Below are positions 21,661 through 32,919 of a stretch of 64,000 nt of DNA, one piece after another. This DNA is from Leguminivora glycinivorella. Its lineage: Eukaryota; Arthropoda; Insecta; Lepidoptera; Tortricidae. Numbering within the stretch: position 1 is the stretch's first letter; each line of letters opens with the position of its first letter. The translations under genes and the position numbers were made by a program. Below the pieces are notes generated by a model. That model made no database searches, was not told the origin of the DNA, and saw only the letters and a program-made list of their open reading frames with translations. Location of the stretch: positions 25,503,967-25,567,966 of the forward strand of contig NC_062978.1 of assembly GCF_023078275.1 (NCBI RefSeq), written 5' to 3'.

Positions 21661-23822
21661 CTTGTAAGTAAAACTGCAAAGTATCGTCTGACAAACTTAA
21701 CTGTCACTGCATGAGAACAATTAAACCAATACTCAACCTTTTTGTTTTGAGGATTAGCATAATTAAAATGCTGTAATTATGATCCCACGGCTATGTTTGA
21801 AATGAGTCCTGGGACAAACTGCAGAATTCAACTCCTAATGCAGACATTGTTGTCAAGTCACACTGCACCTACGTCCGAACGTCCTATGACGTAGCGGCTA
21901 AGATTTAAAATCCCCCTCGACTGTCGAGCCTAATAAATAATGTACGGTTTACCACACAATCTGGCATGACTTATTCAGTTTAATCCTTGTACGTCACTCT
22001 GCGAATATTGATCAACGAATCTGCTATTTACAGTCAGAAACAACAAGTTTGTTGGATTCAAATTGGGAATATTGTTTGTCAGCAAACTTTTGCTATTTCA
22101 AATAAAAACAGTTTCAAACAAGAAGTATTAGTTACTCACTTTATTTTAGGAGACACGCCACTGATGAATCACGGTAATTCACTATATATTTGTTACGAAA
22201 ACATGATAGAATTGGACAGTTTCATTATTTTAAAAACTGATCATAGATCGGGAGAAACTATTTAGACAAAACGTCAAATTTGACTGATTGACAGTTTTGG
22301 GGTACGTTCAAAAAGTATTATTGTAAGGCCGTTTTGCTAACTCTATTATTGCTGGCTAAGTATACTCTGGCACACCGCTGACCTTGTCAGTTGAAAAAGG
22401 CGGCAAATAAAAAGAATAGCGTGGTGAATAGACTTCCAGTAGAATATATTATAAGCCGGTCAACTAAATCTTAAAAACACTAAAAAAGGGTGGCAAATTT
22501 GAAAAATGTAGGGCTGAAGGTTCATCGTCCAGAGAAAATTTGAAATTCGCGCTCTGATTCGCGCGTGACCAGCTTTAATTGACCACCTATATTTTTTTGT
22601 TGTTAATGATGAGGTTTGGAAATGAAACTTTTTTTTTCAGAATCTTTTTTGTCCAGAATCAGTACATTCAAGGAGCTACAGAAACGATTTGAAGCGGTTG
22701 TCTATTTGGTAACGGGTGAGTCAGTGAAGGATGGAGGAAGCAGGAATGAGGCGTGCTTCCCGGATGACGCCGAAGGAAGCGGCCGCGCTTCCGACACGAC
22801 GAATAGGGTTACCAGATACAGAATTAAAAAATCTGGTAAATAGTGACGTCACGTCACGTCACGTCATATAAAGTCATTTACGGCACGAGAAAAATCAGCA
22901 AATTAAAAATGTAGGCTCGAATGTTTTCTTCCCATAGAAAATTTTAGTGCCCCTTTTTCTAATAACAAACTTGTTTGGCTAGCCGTTACTAGACGGGACA
23001 GGAGGCAAAATTTAAAAATGTAGGAACGGACGGTAGGAATTTTGTGTTTCGCTATTTTTTTCTTCTGTCAAATAGGTAGCTACGTAGGTATACCTCAACT
23101 CAATTCAAAGATAGCCTAGTGGGAAAATCCAAAATTATTATTTGCCGATCTATCCCATAATGCAAGAGCAATTAAAGGTCGCATAACAGTTTTCTACTTC
23201 CACTACCCTATGCATTATCTGGCAGCCTATCGTTTTCGCACTAATAGCAACCGTAAATCTACGTACAGTTACAACATCAAGATGCTTCTATGATCGCATA
23301 TGTACAGAATTGTATGATGTATATTAAGTCCTTAATAATTATGACGAAGAAATCATACGTAGCCAATAGCCATGCTGTGCCTCAGAAACGGTCATTTCTC
23401 GCAGGAATTAGTAGGGCTACCAGTTCGAAGTTTCGACTACTTGCCTCTCTGTCCCTCTAGCACGTGCGACAAAGACGGAGATATACAAAAACAACGTTAT
23501 AGAGAAGCATCCCGGATGCTGACGCCAAAGGAAGCACGACCGCGGCCCAACATTTCCTTTGCTACGCGAGTGGATGGATTTAGACTTTTCAACACTGTGT
23601 TAAGGTTTGAAATGATTCGGTTCTTTACTACATAATATAAAACCAAGTCTCTTCCCGTTGTTCGTAAGTACCTATGTTTGATTTTTAAAACCACGCAACG
23701 GATTTTGATGCGGTTTTTATTATAGAGTGATTCAAGAGGAACGTTTATAGTACGATACCCGTGCGAAGCCGGGGCGGGCAGCTAAGTAGTTCTTATTGTA
23801 ACTAAAATATAGCTGGCTGATT
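21661..23822. other. Mixed unique and decayed repeat DNA
   Basis: Includes TGACGTCACGTCACGTCACG at 22844-22866 and two related pieces, GGATGACGCCGAAGGAAGC near 22763 and GGATGCTGACGCCAAAGGAAGC near 23514, which look like diverged copies of one repeat. A reverse remnant of the CCCGCGG-headed repeat (GTGCGAAGCCGGGGCGGGCA) ends at 23780. No gene. Confidence 0.35.
22844..22866. promoter_or_regulatory. Tandem CRE-like (ACGTC)n cluster
   Basis: A palindromic CRE, TGACGTCA, continues into further overlapping ACGTC units, giving several possible bZIP sites in 23 bases. Function is inference; it may be only a short pentamer microsatellite. Confidence 0.35.
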
Positions 23823-24254
23823 AATAGTTATTTGTTATACAAGGGGGCAAAGTTGTATTTTAACGCCGAGTGTGGAATTGAAAAACGAGCAAGTGAAAGG
23901 ATTCTATAGTTGAACCACGAGCGAAGCGAGTGGTTCGAGAATAGAATCCTGAACTTGCGAGTTTTTTAACACACGAGAAGTAAAATACATTTGCACCCGA
24001 GTGTAACACAAAACTTTTCCCCTCACTATAGCGAGGAAACTACAACGCAAAAAATGCGTTTATCACTGCTTCCAGTAGTTCCACAGGTGGTAAATCATCT
24101 TTATTACTAGACTCACCTAGCTTAATCAATTTTAAAGCAGTTAATTTGACTTTTTTCAAGGTCAAATTACTTTACCCACTAGTGGATAAAATGTGTTTTT
24201 ACCCGCTGGTATTAAAGGACAAAACACGTGTTTCCGAGCTAGTGAGGGGAAAAA
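23823..24254 (+). repeat. 430-bp dispersed element 'AATAGTTATTTGTTATACAA', copy 1
   Basis: Nearly identical over its whole length to 38114-38544. Contains internal inverted parts (AAGTGAAAGGATTCTAT against ATAGAATCCTGAACTTG around GAGCGAAGCGAG) and ends GAGCTAGTGAGGGGAAAA. No ORF is conserved between copies. The high similarity suggests recent activity of an unknown source. Confidence 0.85.
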
Positions 24255-24352
24255 GTAGTTCTTATGTCAATCTCATAGGGTTGAAGTTAGTCGGTTGAAC
24301 TCGGTTGTGTCAACGACGGCTATTTAGTAGGCTGTCTATACAGTTGTACCTA

Positions 24353-24482
24353 GACCAGAAATATATGACTACGCGCCATCTTGTGAAATTTCATTAGAAC
24401 TATTTTCTTCATACTATCCTCAACTGTCACCGCATACATCAAAATAACAGCGCCCTCTTGACAGTTGTCATATATTTCTGGT
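24353..24482. mobile_element. 130-bp MITE with GACCAGAAATATATGAC ends
   Basis: GACCAGAAATATATGAC at 24353-24369 and its complement at 24466-24482 are perfect inverted ends; the middle has no coding capacity. Confidence 0.75.
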
Positions 24483-25308
24483 CAAGCTTAACCTAAATAA
24501 CTTATACTTAATGTAAGTACCTATGTAGTTCAAATTAAAAAAAAATCTACTTAAATAATGATCATATTGACGATGTTAACGAAAAAATTAAGCTTTAAAG
24601 AGCGCACATTACTACAGTGTATAAAACAGGAGCACAAGTGTACACTTTATAGTAGTTAGGTGCTCATAAAGCCATAAGTACGGCACTCTGTACTGAAACG
24701 CTATTCCGATAGCCTAGCGAATAACTTAGCACTGTAATATCTATAAATAGTAATAAACTTTTAAGTATCAAGTGCTGTTCATATTTGGTAGTATAGAACC
24801 TACAAACTAGAGACGTATACAATACCTTATGGTGAGTATAGAAGGTAAAAGAGTAGAAGAATCGGCTATTGTTGTTGTTTGTAGTCCTAACTCAGCACTA
24901 AAGCACGTAAGAGCTGCAAAGGGTGTACAGGGTGCCCAAAGCCACGGCTTGCATTTTGCGGTTTCCAACTGAAAACAATGGTTGCGTTATTTCTTTCCCT
25001 CTTCTTCGAATACCCGCTTCCGCCAATCGTCTATTGGGATGAAATAACCATAATATATTATGGAAACCTATTTCACTTTAATTTAGTCGTCACTAAGGAA
25101 ATCAAAGCTGTGTGGCACCCCCACGGAAGATTTACTTATGGGGTATTTTTTCAACTTCGTATGCAGTTGCTATATGGACGCACCATTGACACTCCAAATG
25201 TGGGGGAGCTTCCCTGCCAAGATTTTCTCGAGGGTCTGTACCCTGGTACAAGTTGTTTTAAGGAATGTACAGATGTTTAAAGGATCGTCAACGCGAATGT
25301 AACGGCCT
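24483..25308. other. Unique AT-rich DNA with one unrecognised open frame
   Basis: The open frame at 24978-25280 (100 codons, plus) has no domain I can name and no partner in the window. I do not call it a gene. Confidence 0.3.
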
Positions 25309-25456
25309 GGGTGCGTAACCGAGTGCACAAACGCTCACGAAACGAAACGCTCGTAGATATTTATTTCTATCGCTCTTGCGTATTGGCGCGATAGAGATGG
25401 ATATCTACGAGCATTTCGTTTCGTGAGCGTTAATTTGTGCATTCGGCTACGCACCC
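25309..25456. mobile_element. 148-bp MITE with about 55-bp inverted ends
   Basis: GGGTGCGTAACCGAGTGCAC ... GCTCACGAAACGAAACGCTC on the left pairs with GAGCATTTCGTTTCGTGAGC ... ACGCACCC on the right with few mismatches, around a short loop at about 25362-25395. Confidence 0.8.
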
Positions 25457-27578
25457 TATTCACGGCATTGGTCTGAGGCGACCAGTGCTGTGGGTCTTTT
25501 TAAAATGGTCCTGTAAAGCGCTGTTTAGTTTGACTAACAGCATCACAGATACCGTTAAATTGGGACAACAGATGTTGACAGGCTGCCGGCGTGACGGCCG
25601 GATGCTGAGATAAAAGGATATTGGCTATCGGTGCACTGTTTGTAGTCCTTCTGGATTGTCGGCCGATCGTTATATCAGTCAGATCGTGAAAGTGCTAACT
25701 AGATGAGTTATGGGACTTCATGAAATGTGAGTTTTCTACCAAAAGAATAAAAGAAGAAATTGAAAAGTTGAATATTGTTACAACTGAGCCCGTAGATAAA
25801 AGGCGAATCGCTCACGATCCGAAAAAAAGTATCGACATGCAATGCAACTATCGCTGTCGCACTATTATGGAAGAGACACAGACACAGACAGCTTACAGAC
25901 ACAGATAGCTTACCTGAAGCCATCCGAAGTGAAAAGCACCCAAACAAATTTAAAACTATGCCAAAAAAAACATTTCCTATATATATTACAATAATTTATA
26001 TTATCTATTATTTAAGAAGTTTAATGATTTTTCTTTAAGTTAATTTAATTGTTTATGTAATTGAGAGACTGTTGATCCCACAGACAAACTCGTTCTGTTC
26101 CAGAGTTTTGTGGGACTATATGTTAGACATAAGTTTGTCACTGTATATTAATAACAATAAATAAAAAATAAATAATAAACAATAAAATTCGTTCGTTGTC
26201 GAAATGCGTCTTTTAATGATATCTTCTAATCAGAACCTTTTCGAACTATTGCAACCCTTTATGATCTAAGGTCACTAAACTTTTATACGACTAGTATTAT
26301 TCTTTTTAATTACGTAGAATAGGGCCTTCTTCGCGGGATTCCCGTCTCGCCCGTCCCCGTCACCAACTAGTCGGCAGACGTGTGCCGCTGTTGGCAGGGA
26401 GGCGAGACTCATTACAAAGTAAGTAGTTAGATGTATTTCAGGTCTGGTATTTTCGTCTATTCGACGCTGTAACCGTGTTCAGGAAGGGAAAATGTAATAT
26501 CAATATAATATTCGAAATTCTTGCAGCCAGACTAATAACTACTGTGAGTGGGGTTTATAGTTTTTTTTTTATTTTCCCATGGTATTACGGTATAAAATAC
26601 TTAATATACATCCTTAAGTAGGTACCTCCATTTTATTTCATTGCTATTTTATTTCAGGTATGTCGTACTATAACTTTGTCTAACAGCGAGTTGGAAGAAA
26701 CTGTCACAAAGATCGTCATTCGCGTCAAAAATAGTTGAGTCAGCACCTTTAGAAGGTGAGTCAGGTTACTTTCTCGAAGTCCCGGAATGTGGCGCGGACA
26801 CTGTGTGTCACGGGAATGGAATGTTGCGACAGAGCCTGTGTCACTGGACTGCAGTTTTAGGGTACAATATTGGTAAAATATACTATTTGACACAGATTTT
26901 TCTTCATGTGTAAGTAAGTAGTATTCTTTTGCCTTACTTTCTTCCCTCCCGCAAAATTCGACAAACATGTTTTCTACGTACTATTCCATGCTTCACAATG
27001 TGCTTTTCATCCTGTAAAGAATTGCATAATAACTCGAAAAGTCCTTTGCTCGTTTAGGAGTTTTACCTTTCGCATAGTATAGTAACATACCTATTACCTA
27101 TATTTTAGGGTATGTGCGGAAAGAATCAGAATATATATTATTAGGCAATATATTAGGGCCCCATATTCGTACTTTCCACGACTCTTCTCTTTCCGAACAG
27201 ACTGTAATTTATAATTATGTTGAAGTTTTTTTTTTTCAGAGTTGGAGGTAATCCTCATTGGATACTGCCGACCCGGTGTTCGACAGCATGCCCGACTCGG
27301 CTATGCTGGAGGTTTCCTCCTAGCCGCGTACGGACTAAAACCCTCCACCCTGTGTAGTAGTTTGTTACTAGAAACTCGGCGCTATCGGTATACGCTTTGT
27401 TTCTGAGTGAAGTTAACCCCTACTCCAGTTATAGCATGATGAACTGTAAGTAGGGGGCACTACAGACTTGGCGCGGCAGTTTTTATCGCCCGGCGCGGCG
27501 TGACCTGACGAAGAGCAATTTGTACATGAGATAACTGAGCCAGACTGGGGTTGCCAGGCACAACCTACAAATATTAAC
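25457..27578. other. Unique/decayed DNA, no gene called
   Basis: A poly(T)-CAG stretch at 27229-27239 precedes GC-rich sequence (27240-27350) resembling a splice acceptor and exon, but its best frame is closed upstream by TAA and runs only 19 codons (LDTADPVFDSMPDSAMLEVS). ACTCTTCTCTTTCCGAACAG at about 27181-27200 is the reverse of the border sequence at 45668-45690, a shared repeat. Frames at 25708-25947 and 26654-26968 have no family resemblance. Confidence 0.3.
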
Positions 27579-27680
27579 ACCGGTCTGGCCGGTGGTTAGT
27601 AGCCCTGCCTGCTAAGTCGACGGGCCTGGGTTCGTATCTCGGTAAGGGCACTTACTTAGGTACTTGTGTGAAAAGCACTT
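27579..27680 (+). mobile_element. tRNA-derived SINE, head-only fragment
   Basis: CCGGTCTGGCCGGTGGTTAG, CCCTGCCTGCTAAG, GGGTTCGTATCTCGG, GGGCACTTACTTAGG match the head of the SINE at 42050. The B-box survives; the 3' body is missing. Confidence 0.7.
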
Positions 27681-27840
27681 ATTATTATATTATTTGCAAT
27701 TTGCGTAAGCACTTATTTGCAAACATTCGAGATTAAAGTCTACTTGATGTCTCGCACTAGGTACATTTATTTATTTATGTATATGTGTATTTTATTCATA
27801 TATATGTATTATACTAATATATATGTAGGTTTACTTATTG

Positions 27841-27896
27841 TATTTGTGTATGTTTATTTTATAATACTACTATTATAAAATAAACATACACAAATA
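27841..27896. repeat. Perfect 25-bp hairpin with 6-base loop
   Basis: Arms 27841-27865 and 27872-27896 are exact complements (outer TATTTGTGTATGTTTATTTT), loop ACTACT. It lies in A/T-repeat DNA and is either a MITE core or a pre-miRNA-sized foldback. Confidence 0.75.
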
Positions 27897-27980
27897 CCTA
27901 CGTATCGACTTGTATTTAATCGTTATAATCTCATACTGGCTTTATAATCTTGTGCACCAAACTAACTATCTCTGTTTTGC

Positions 27981-28082
27981 CCAATGGTTGACTGGTAGAG
28001 AATGCCTTAAGGCGTTAAGTCCGCCATTTGTACTTTTTATTGATAATTTGTGCAATAAAGTTTAAATAAATAAATAAATATA
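27981..28082 (+). repeat. LINE 3' end (GTCCGCCATTTGTAC type) with (TAAA)n tail
   Basis: CCAATGGTTGACTGGTAGAG, CCTTAAGGCGTTAAGTCCGC, CATTTGTAC, GTGCAATAAAGTTTAAATAAATAAATAAATA: the common lepidopteran CR1/Jockey-type 3' UTR with its poly(A) signal and tail. Shorter copies lie at 42892 and 48213 (both reverse). Confidence 0.75.
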
Positions 28083-28484
28083 TAATATGTTCCGGGGTCA
28101 TGGATGTTTTCTATAATAAATAACAAAAACATTACAATGAAAAATTTACCATTTTTGAAAAGTCTGTCACATTACTATATTAAAACCAGTTTCGCTGCCA
28201 AACCCTGATTATTTTTTTATATTTTAAACACAAAATAGCATTAGAAACAGTGAAATTCCGAACACGTCACCAAGTTTTTTTTAATTATTTTTAGGAATCT
28301 TTATGACTCATTGCATTTTTTTTTAATGTAACGTTAATAAATATCCTTAGTATTAATAGTACAGTGCCTAGTTTAGATGTAAGTTAGCTATTAAGTAATA
28401 TGCATGCTTAGACTTAGTTTCTGTATGAAAATATGTTCAGGTAATTAACTAGGACATAATATAGAAAGGCTTTATTTAAGTAAT
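28083..28484. other. AT-rich unique DNA
   Basis: Nothing recognised; short T runs only. Confidence 0.35.
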
Positions 28485-28492
28485 ATCATATT

Positions 28493-28915
28493 TAGGGATG
28501 TCACGAATGTCGCATGTGTCACATTCGCGAATGCGAATGCGAATATTCAGAATGCGAATGTGCGAATGCGAATGCGAATGCGAATATCGCTGAATTTCAT
28601 AAAAAACCAAAATAAAAACCAAGCAATCACCAACAACCCGCTCGGTAAAAATGCTTACTATTGGTCAAAATGCCGAGTACGAACTTCACGCTGTAACGAA
28701 TTTGAGATATCTGCGCGTACATGTGCGAGTCGACAGTCGACAAGTAGCAATTGGAGCGGCCGGCGCGGGCGAGGAACAAGCTGCCACTTGCACATATTCG
28801 CATTCGCAAAACATTCGCATCGTTTGAAGCGAATGCGAATGTCGATGAAAATGTTTAAAAGAATGCGAATCATTCGCATATGCGAATGTGAATGCAAATA
28901 TTCGTAACATCCCTA
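28493..28915. mobile_element. hAT-type non-autonomous element with exact 8-bp target duplication
   Basis: The ends TAGGGATGT at 28493 and ACATCCCTA at 28915 are inverted, and the direct repeat ATCATATT at 28485-28492 and 28916-28923 flanks them exactly. An 8-bp duplication plus TAGGG-type ends is the hAT signature. Next to each end lie GAATGC/GCATTC hexamer runs in opposite orientation. The middle (about 28600-28790) is single-copy in this window. Open frames inside arise from the hexamers and are not a transposase. Confidence 0.85.
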
Positions 28916-28923
28916 ATCATATT

Positions 28924-29250
28924 ACAATGTTAAAATTAAAATAATTGGATCAAACAGGAATATTAAAAAGGGCCGCGACTCAGCATAATGTTGCAGTAAA
29001 GATCTTAACATTCCGGAAAATTCTAACATCTGGCAACACTAGACCAGGCGAGAGAAAAATTATAAACGCTCACAATCGCTCAATCAATACTCGATGCTCG
29101 CATAAACAAAATAACACAGCCAGTGTGATCAAGCGGGTGATGTAATGTTTTGACTATTTTCAGTTTTTACCAACGTGTTTTTGGTATTTTTTGCAAGTTG
29201 ATGTTATGAAAAATGTACTGCCTAGTATTCAGTTTCCTCTCCATATTCTT
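28924..29250. other. Unique DNA between repeats
   Basis: No gene or repeat recognised; the frame at 28945-29145 has no family resemblance. Confidence 0.3.
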
Positions 29251-29251
29251 A

Positions 29252-29297
29252 TTAACCGACTTCAAAAAAAAGGAGGAGGTTCTCAATTCGTCGGGAT
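29252..29297 (+). repeat. ACCGACTTCAAAAAAAAGGAGGAGG repeat end, copy 1
   Basis: The sequence TTAACCGACTTC-A(n)-GGAGGAGGTTCTCAATTCG is shared, inverted, with 40386-40433. It is a common terminal sequence of lepidopteran dispersed repeats. Confidence 0.6.
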
Positions 29298-29316
29298 CTT
29301 TTATTAAGTATGAAAT

Positions 29317-29528
29317 AGTACATTACGATTCAAGTGCGTAAAAAAGGAAGTTCGAAACGAGTGGCGATTATATGTGGTTCATTATATGGCAGGTCGAAAC
29401 TTCGGAGGTCCATCTGTACTGAAAAACGTCGTTCGATACACGTGCGAAAAGGGAATTCGTAACTCGTGTCGAATTTATCGCCACTCGTTTCGAACTTCCT
29501 CTTTTTTGCACCTGTATCGAAATGTACT
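29317..29528. mobile_element. CAGTACAGATG-family element, complete copy with about 50-bp inverted ends
   Basis: Left end AGTACATTACGATTCAAGTG then GGAAGTTCGAAACGAGTGGC is the inverse of the right end GCCACTCGTTTCGAACTTCC ... CGAAATGTACT. This copy shows the family to be a palindromic MITE; the other copies (3968, 17350, 33961) have a different left part. Confidence 0.75.
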
Positions 29529-29611
29529 ATTAGTTCGACTTACCTAAATTAACCAATATAAGTGTGCTGTCCTCCTTTGATATATTATATCAACGGGGGA
29601 CTTCTGTAATA

Positions 29612-29778
29612 AATAACATACATACATATAATCACGCCTGTAGTATCCCATAAAGGGGTAGGCAGAGCACATGAACTACTAAGTTTCAGTGCCACTCTTG
29701 GCAAAAAGGGGTTGAAAGAAATCCAAATTGTGACATTGCAGTGACAGGTTGCCAGCTTCTCGCCTACGCCGCAATTTA
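29612..29778 (+). repeat. GGGGTAGGCAGAGCACATGA repeat, copy 1
   Basis: Shares AATCACGCCTGTA, TCCCATAAAGGGGTAGGCAG, TTTCAGTGCCACTCTTGGCA, TTGAAAGAA.TCCAAATTGT and CAGGTTGCCAGC with copies at 30861, 57621 and 58327 (reverse). A common lepidopteran dispersed repeat of undefined class. Confidence 0.75.
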
Positions 29779-30382
29779 AATAAAACAACTATTTCTCTGT
29801 ACGGCATTATCCGACCTCACTCTCTTGGTGCCATGTTGACAGCAACTGAGTGTTGCCAGCACACCGCCATTTATTGGGATACCACAATAAATATTGCCGA
29901 TCAAACAATATTGTCACTAGAAAAAGGCAAATTAAAATTTGCTCTGGGACATAGATATTTGCGGCTTTTTTTATTTGCCGCTGTTTGCTTGGCCAACTTT
30001 ACCTAGGTACCTAACCTACCCCATTACCATTAGTCCATTACCAATGGTTTCATTATCACTTTATAATAATCGCAATACAGAAACCTGTAAGCCAACTCTG
30101 GTAAACAAAATCGCAAACATCTGATTTGTATGAAAATTAGTGAAATAAAATTCCCCCTTTGTATGATTTCATGATTTGTATGACGTCAGAGCCTCATAAC
30201 AGAGTGGATGCGATCTTTTATGTATGGATGGACTGATGGATGGAGCCACGTTCCCGTCGCATGAATGAATCGATTTATAGTTCTCATGTTTGAGTGGACT
30301 TTGACGTCAAGAATTTTTACCTTTAAGTACTTGTTAGACTTCGCAAAACAGTTTAAAAATGCGGTTTTTCTACACCCGTATT
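29779..30382. other. Unique DNA between repeats
   Basis: Nothing recognised; the frame at 29749-30006 begins inside the repeat and has no domain. Confidence 0.3.
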
Positions 30383-30601
30383 TTTAACCCCCGACGCAAA
30401 AACGACGGGGTGTTATAAGTTTGACGTGTCTGTCTACCTGTCTGTTTGTGTGTTTGTCTGTGGCATCATAGCTCCCGAACGGATGAACCGATTTAGATTA
30501 TTTTTTGTTTGAAAGCTGAATTAGTTGGAAGCTTTCTTAGCAATGTTTCATGAAAATCGGTCGACTATATCGCGGTCCGGGGTTTTTTCCTAATTTTTTA
30601 C
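30383..30601 (+). repeat. CCCCCGACGCAAAAACGACG repeat, copy 1
   Basis: TTAACCCCCGACGCAAAAAC-GACGGGGTGTTATAAGTTTGACG, then TCTGTC/TTTGTG runs and ACGGATGAACCGATTT, AATGTTTCATGAAAATCGGT, ATCGCGGTC. Copies: 44971-45141 (reverse, near complete) and 32196-32345 (plus, decayed). Confidence 0.75.
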
Positions 30602-30860
30602 TTGTCATTTAGAGAGGGTCGTGCACAGCACACATCTTAAAAGCTTATAGGTAGTTGTAAAGTCTATAGTCTAATCCCGAAAAACGCATTTGTACATACA
30701 CTTTTTGGCACCTTTTAATTTTAACGTACTGCGTGTAAAGACCACTTAACATAATTATATTAACCAGGTACTCTTGGACACGTATGCTATAGCATACGCG
30801 TAGTCGTTTGTTTCCTTTGGCCTATGACAGATGACGTCACTTGCCGTCCGTGAACGTATT

Positions 30861-31075
30861 AACATACAATGCATACATACAATCACGCCTGTATCCCATA
30901 AAGGAGTAGGCAGAGCACATGAAACTACTAAAGCTTCACAGCCACTCTTGGCAAACTGTGACACAGTGACAGGTTGCCAGCCTCTCGCCTACGCCACAAT
31001 TTAACCCATATCCCATAGTCGCCTTCTACGACACCCACGGGAAGAAACTCTTAACCCGTCACCACACGTATTAAC
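30861..31075 (+). repeat. GGGGTAGGCAGAGCACATGA repeat, copy 2 (longest)
   Basis: As copy 1 but continuing through CTCTCGCCTACGCC, CCCATAGTCGCCTTCTACGA, CACCCACGGGAAGAA and AACCCGTCACCACACG, which are absent from the other copies here. It probably shows most of the 3' part of the source element. Confidence 0.7.
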
Positions 31076-31539
31076 AACCTAGAAAAAAAAAACAGATTAA
31101 CCATAGACATGTTTTCCTACTGAAATTTGGCAACCATGACAAAGTGGGTGTAGGGGGAACAAACTTATACTTCCGTGGAACAAACTATCTCTGCGCAGCG
31201 TTTGAAGAGCTGGCAATCTTAGAGGCCCCTTTTAAAGACGTTTTTCTCGCGTTTTACACCAAAACCTACCTATTGCTTTTCAAATAAGGACAACGGCTCA
31301 TGCTTTCGTCAAGAGAGTGTTCGTGTGACGTCTTAAATCTGAATTTTAATGTTCCCGCAAGTGCTCTCCAATGTATGCACGGAACTGTTGCATAAGATAT
31401 TTTGTAACGAATTATTCAAATTTTCCGATTCTATTTGAGGTATTTTGTGTTACGATAGAATAAATTTATAGTTTATGGTTTCTAGCTGATCTCTTATTGA
31501 TTTTAAGAACAAGATTTATTTTAGTACAATAAGTGTTTT

Positions 31540-31746
31540 TAGGGTTCCGTAGTCAACTAGGAACCCACCTAACTTTTGAATCATATATTATGTTTAAAAA
31601 ATATGAAAAAAATCACAAAAGTAGAACTATAAAGACTTTCTAGGAAAATTGTTTTTAACTTGATAGGTTCAGTAGTTTTTGAGAATAATACGGACAACTA
31701 CGGAACCCTACACTGAGCGTGGCCCGACACGCCCTTGGCCGGTTTT
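31540..31746 (-). repeat. TTCCG/CGGAA-ended element, internally deleted copy
   Basis: Reverse orientation: the first about 180 bases of the full copy at 33417 (CCGGCCAAGGGCGTGTCGGG, CACGCTCAGTGTAGGGTTCC ...) are joined directly to its last 25 bases (GTTCCTAGTTGACTACGGAA). About 330 internal bases are missing, as in deletion derivatives of cut-and-paste elements. Confidence 0.8.
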
Positions 31747-32007
31747 ATTTAGGTTATAAAAGGCAAATGAACAGCCGCCGATAATGGAATGGTCTTTGAT
31801 GGTTGGTCACAGAGAAAAATCGTCATTATCACGTATATATCATATATACCTCCCCATCACAGAAAATTGGTGTTCCGGAACTATGGGAGGTGTGCGTGGA
31901 GACAAAATCAACATTTAGATTATTTAGAGGACCTATTTGGATGGTGGCGTCGTACACCGAGCGAATGCTGCTATTGCTGCCTGGCCGGGCCACGGGATGC
32001 TCAGAGA

Positions 32008-32187
32008 ATGAGGAGGGCGAGGAGGCACACTCAAAGGTTATGACAGATGGCGCCACCTGATTAGTTCATTGCACAGAGCGAGAAGAATATATTTTTTTCT
32101 CTCACACACATATGAATGACAGTGACATGCCTAGACACTTGCACAGGCGCCGCCTGGCGTGATAAAATGTCAGTGTGCCTCCTCATT
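32008..32187 (-). mobile_element. AATGAGGAGGC MITE family, copy 2
   Basis: Inverse of the copies at 14206 and 32920. The left end shows a small duplication (GAGGAGGGCGAGGAGGCACA). Confidence 0.85.
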
Positions 32188-32195
32188 ATGTCACT

Positions 32196-32345
32196 TTTTA
32201 ACCCTCGACGCAAAATCTACGAAGTGTTATAAGTTTGACGTGTTTGTTTGTCTTCCTACTCTGCCTGTGGCATAGCACAGTTTTTTTTTTTAAACTGAAT
32301 TAGTTGAGTGTTCTTAGCCAAGCCAAGAACGATTTAATACTACAC
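32196..32345 (+). repeat. CCCCCGACGCAAAAACGACG repeat, decayed copy
   Basis: TTTTTAACCCTCGACGCAAA, GTGTTATAAGTTTGACGTGT and TGCCTGTGGCATAG keep the family order; the rest has diverged. It abuts the preceding MITE. Confidence 0.55.
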
Positions 32346-32595
32346 TGACAAAGCCAATACAAAAAGCGTAGGTACCCCTTATGTATGGGCCTTTTAAGGC
32401 TTAAAACTAGATGGCGTTACTCGCAGCCTGGAAGTGGCCAAAATCATATTTTCCTCAAATATTTTTATTTATTTTAAAATCATGATATCACGTTTTGAAA
32501 AAAATAAATTTGTAGGCATCATCAGTAATTAGTTATGATAGTATTTAATAGGTGGCGCTAAAAAATCGAGCTACGATTCTTAGTATGAAGTATGT
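32329..32595 (+). repeat. ACGATTTAATACT repeat, left copy of a direct pair
   Basis: ACGATTTAATACTACACTGA, GACAAAGCC, GATGGCG, AAAATCATGATATCACGTTT, TATTTAATAGGTGGCGCTAA, CGATTCTTAGTATGA. The same order is found at 33120-33392, about 790 bp further on. Confidence 0.75.
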
Positions 32596-32919
32596 AAATC
32601 CTATGTATTAAATAATCCTTGGCCATATTTGATAAAAACGGGGGTTTTTTCAAAGTTTAAATTTTGTATTGTATTGTGATTATTTCCTAATCAACACGAT
32701 ACCTAATTACCTACCTATAGACCCTTAAATGTATCCACACATTTTTAGGCCTTTTATGTAATATAGTGATAAATTGTGCAGTGAAATATGGAAGTATAAA
32801 AGCTTACCGCGGTCAGCGGTCAACGTTGCCCAACCGCGTTATCTTGCGTTTGAACCGCCGCTTCCTGCGTGACCTGAGTTATCGGTGTGTTGCCATTGCC
32901 ACAATACTATACTACTGCC
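32596..32919. other. Unique spacer between the repeat pair
   Basis: Nothing recognised; a less AT-rich patch at 32805-32880 has no open frame of note. Confidence 0.3.

Noticed and set aside
24978..25280. 100-codon open frame
   Set aside because: No homology pattern I can name, no promoter or splice evidence, and no second copy; left uncalled.
27238..27310. Poly(T)-CAG followed by GC-rich sequence like a terminal exon
   Set aside because: The only fitting frame is preceded by an in-frame TAA and gives 19 codons; no partner exon found.
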